DNA of 64,000 nt from Parus major (lineage: Eukaryota; Chordata; Aves; Passeriformes; Paridae): positions 95,173,669 to 95,237,668 of the forward strand of contig NC_031768.1 of the NCBI RefSeq assembly GCF_001522545.3, read 5' to 3'. Within the stretch, counting starts at the first letter, position 1, and every line of letters starts with the position of its first letter. The notes under the pieces were generated by a model. The model had not been told where the DNA came from. It did no database searches and saw only the letters and a list, made by a program, of their open reading frames with translations. Below are positions 61,735 to 64,000 of this stretch, piece by piece. Both the position numbers and the translations under genes were made by a program.

Positions 61735-63929
61735 GTAAGTGTGGAGCTCATGTTAGGTGATGATTTCCTCTTTCAGAAGCCTTCTTAAATATCTGCAGAT
61801 TGTTTAAAAATTAACAGATTACTGTCCGTGAGCGAGTCAGTCAGATGTCCTCCCACTCTCAAATTGTCACCTGTAGCTTCATTTAAGTCGAGTTTATCAG
61901 ATAGACAAAGGATAGTAAAGGACCACGAGTTGCACAAGCTGGGGGTTGTGTGAGGTCTGTGGGACCCTGCTTGGCCAAAAAATGATCCCTGTGGCTCCTG
62001 TGAGATGTGTGCACTTGTCCCTCCACACTCTCTCCCTTGGGAGATGCGTGGGGAAGGCTGGGGATGGGAGGACTGGGAGCAGCATGGAGGGGGCTCAGGC
62101 AGTGCTGATGGACTGAAATGGAGATGCTTGTGGTGGTGTCACTCAGAGGCTAAGGAAAATGTGGCAATACACATCTGAAGGGAAGAAATCTTCCAAAAGT
62201 AGAGCTTCCTGACTGTGTAAGAAACTATTTCCTATCCTGTGTTACTCTGCATTTATTTTTATTTTGGGAAATAGGTGTTCAGGGGTTTTTTATTGCTTTA
62301 AATTTCTGTTTTCATATCTGTAATTTTGTAGAAGAAATTATAAATTCTCTGCAGCAGCTTATTCAGATATAGCATTTGCTATTACAATTTCACCTGAGGG
62401 AGAGTAATTGTTAATGTGGGTGGAATTTTTTTTTAATTAGGGAATTAACCCCTTCATAACTCCCCCAAGGAGGTTTTGGGAAGGAAAACATACCTCATTA
62501 TGAATTTTTCCATTTGGTTCATTAGAGAATAATGGAGTGCTTGATTAAACCATAATTTTACAATAATCCCCAGTTTTGGAATTCTTTTTAAAGGATGAAG
62601 AAAAAATACCTTCTTCTATCCTGAATTTTCTCCTGCTGACTCTCAGGCAAGGAGAAACTTTTTCAGCCTTCATATAGTTTGGTTGTAAAGACTTCATATT
62701 TTTGCATTAACCACCACAGCAGGCTGTCGATACGGGATCTTTCTTTACTTTGTCTTGATACCTTTAAAACACAGGAACATTTGAACTCAAAAGACTCTCC
62801 AAGCTTGGCTAAAGATCTAAATTCAAACTTGAAGTACCAGGTAATTCATGTCCAGTTTAAAGTCCTGTCCTTAAGCTATTGTACCTACAAATTGAAAGGG
62901 TCACCAAACCACCAGGAGATCGTTCATAGCTACAGTAGGTGCCACAAGCCCTCAATGCAAACAGTAGGCAAAAGTCTGATGTTAGACACAGAGAGAGGTT
63001 CAAACTTTCCTCTGAATTTCCTTACTTTTTGTGCATCCAAGGTCAGAACCTTAATGCTATCTGAATATATCGTGTTTTGTGATTTAATAAAGCAATGTTA
63101 GAGGCTAAAGGTCTAACTACTGAGCGAGTTATTTTTAAAATGTCCTTCAACATTGTGAGACTCTTGTGGATAAAGTAACTTTTTTTATATGAGTTAAGTC
63201 ATCAGGGAGAATACTGGTCAGGGGATGATAAAACTTGTGATAGCAGCTGCTCACCCAATTTAATTTTGCTGGTGTTCACAACTGGGGAGCTTCCTACACA
63301 GCTGTATGTAAATTAAACTTTTGAGCTAATCAGAGCCAAAGAGCCCACAGGGCCCTGTTTCACTTGAACCCTCCTGGTCAGGAAAGCCTGGTGGAAATAT
63401 TTGTGTGACTCGGCAGCTGGGTCTTTCTAGAGCCTTCAAAAGGCAATGCTGCCTGCTTTCCCTTTTCCCTTTCCACAGCTACCATTAAAAATCACATCAA
63501 TTAATAATTTCCCTAAATTTAACGCAGGATTTAAACCACACCTCACTCCTACTGTCGTCCAGGCAGGCTCTCAAAGTCCCAGGGCTATAACAGGGGCATG
63601 TAAATCTCCAGGAGTCTTCCAGGAAAGGAAATGTCTCCTTAGTCAGTGTATCACTATTTGTAAGACTGTAAGCCCATTTATTCTAGTTCTGTCCTGCCTA
63701 GGGAGTAGAATTTCCAGTTTCAGGTGTCCCCTCCTGTAAGAAGACTGACCGCATTCTCTTTGTCTCCATTTTATATTGCACCATTACACTTTATTGCACA
63801 ATTTATTGGAAGCCTCCCCTATTCCTTTTGATCTAGCTGGAGCAGCAAGCTCCTACAGCTGCTGCTATTTGTGGCATGCCTGGTTATGACCCCACTCATC
63901 TCTTGGTTCCATGGTTTGTCCTTCTGCAG
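61735..63929. other. Unique non-coding sequence
   Basis: An AT-rich block with conserved-element texture lies at 62330-62600. A 140-codon plus-strand frame at 62679-63101 has a Ser/Lys/His-rich composition and no recognisable motif; its status is open but probably chance. Confidence 0.45.
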
Positions 63930-63975
63930 AGCTCCCATGCACAGTTTCCTGTCGGAGAGAAGCCGATCCAAGCCG
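63930..63975 (+). CDS. Weak candidate exon near the window edge
   Basis: The acceptor ttgtccttctgcag and donor CCG|gtacgt bracket 46 bp that is CpG-rich relative to the neighbourhood. One frame reads PMHSFLSERSRSKP and remains open past the donor to the window end; another reads SSHAQFPVGEKPIQA. On the minus strand a 59-codon frame (63822-64000) runs off the window, so the strand is ambiguous. The family is not recognised. Confidence 0.17.
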
Positions 63976-64000
63976 GTACGTGCTGATCTGTGTCCTCTGG

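Noticed and set aside
1..64000. tRNA, rRNA, CRISPR, operon or phage-like organisation
   Set aside because: No cloverleaf with A/B boxes, no rRNA words, no regularly spaced repeats and no tightly packed genes were seen; the texture is vertebrate non-coding DNA.

Overview
The window looks like ordinary euchromatic DNA from a bird, most likely a songbird. It is AT-leaning and repeat-poor. Every interspersed repeat I recognise is avian or ancient amniote: CR1 LINE tails, one solo endogenous-retrovirus LTR, and an older non-LTR reverse-transcriptase relic. I see no Alu, no mammalian L1 and no tRNA-derived SINE. There are no operons, ribosome binding sites, CRISPR arrays or phage genes. The songbird assignment rests on recalled resemblance of the LTR and CR1 tails to passerine repeats and is an inference.

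No complete protein-coding gene is visible. Most open frames of 60 to 200 codons are chance frames in non-coding DNA or shadows of repeats. The best coding signal is one 93-bp exon at 10056-10148, with an acceptor, a donor and a protein-like 30-codon frame. Weaker exon-like segments lie at 2958-3034 (starts with an ATG and encodes a leucine-rich, signal-peptide-like stretch), 8510-8572 (phase-compatible with the 10056 exon), 53141-53264, 58286-58360, 61581-61734 and 63930-63975. The window may therefore be mostly intron or intergenic desert of a large gene, or lncRNA territory. I could not name a gene.

Layout: 1-5.9 kb is unique sequence with a small CR1 tail at 2733-2860. A CR1 copy lies at 5925-6410, followed by a (CATC)n microsatellite at 6768-6839. 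From 7 to 17.8 kb the DNA is unique and carries the exon candidates and a conserved-looking AT-rich block near 12.8-13.1 kb. An old LINE reverse-transcriptase fragment lies at 17829-18010 and a short CR1 tail at 19408-19514. From 20 to 40 kb the DNA is unique, with enhancer-like blocks near 20.8-21.1 and 28.2-28.9 kb and a perfect 17-bp hairpin at 33669-33707. A solo LTR at 40551-41015 sits next to an AT-rich patch. From 41.4 to 52 kb lies a cluster of at least four very old, diverged CR1 copies in both orientations. From 52 to 64 kb the DNA is mostly unique, with a younger CR1 at 58376-58725.

Nothing here amounts to a new multi-gene system. The items most worth checking are the 10056 exon, the hairpin, the LINE relic and the enhancer-like blocks. 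All repeat family names come from remembered consensus patterns; no search was run.
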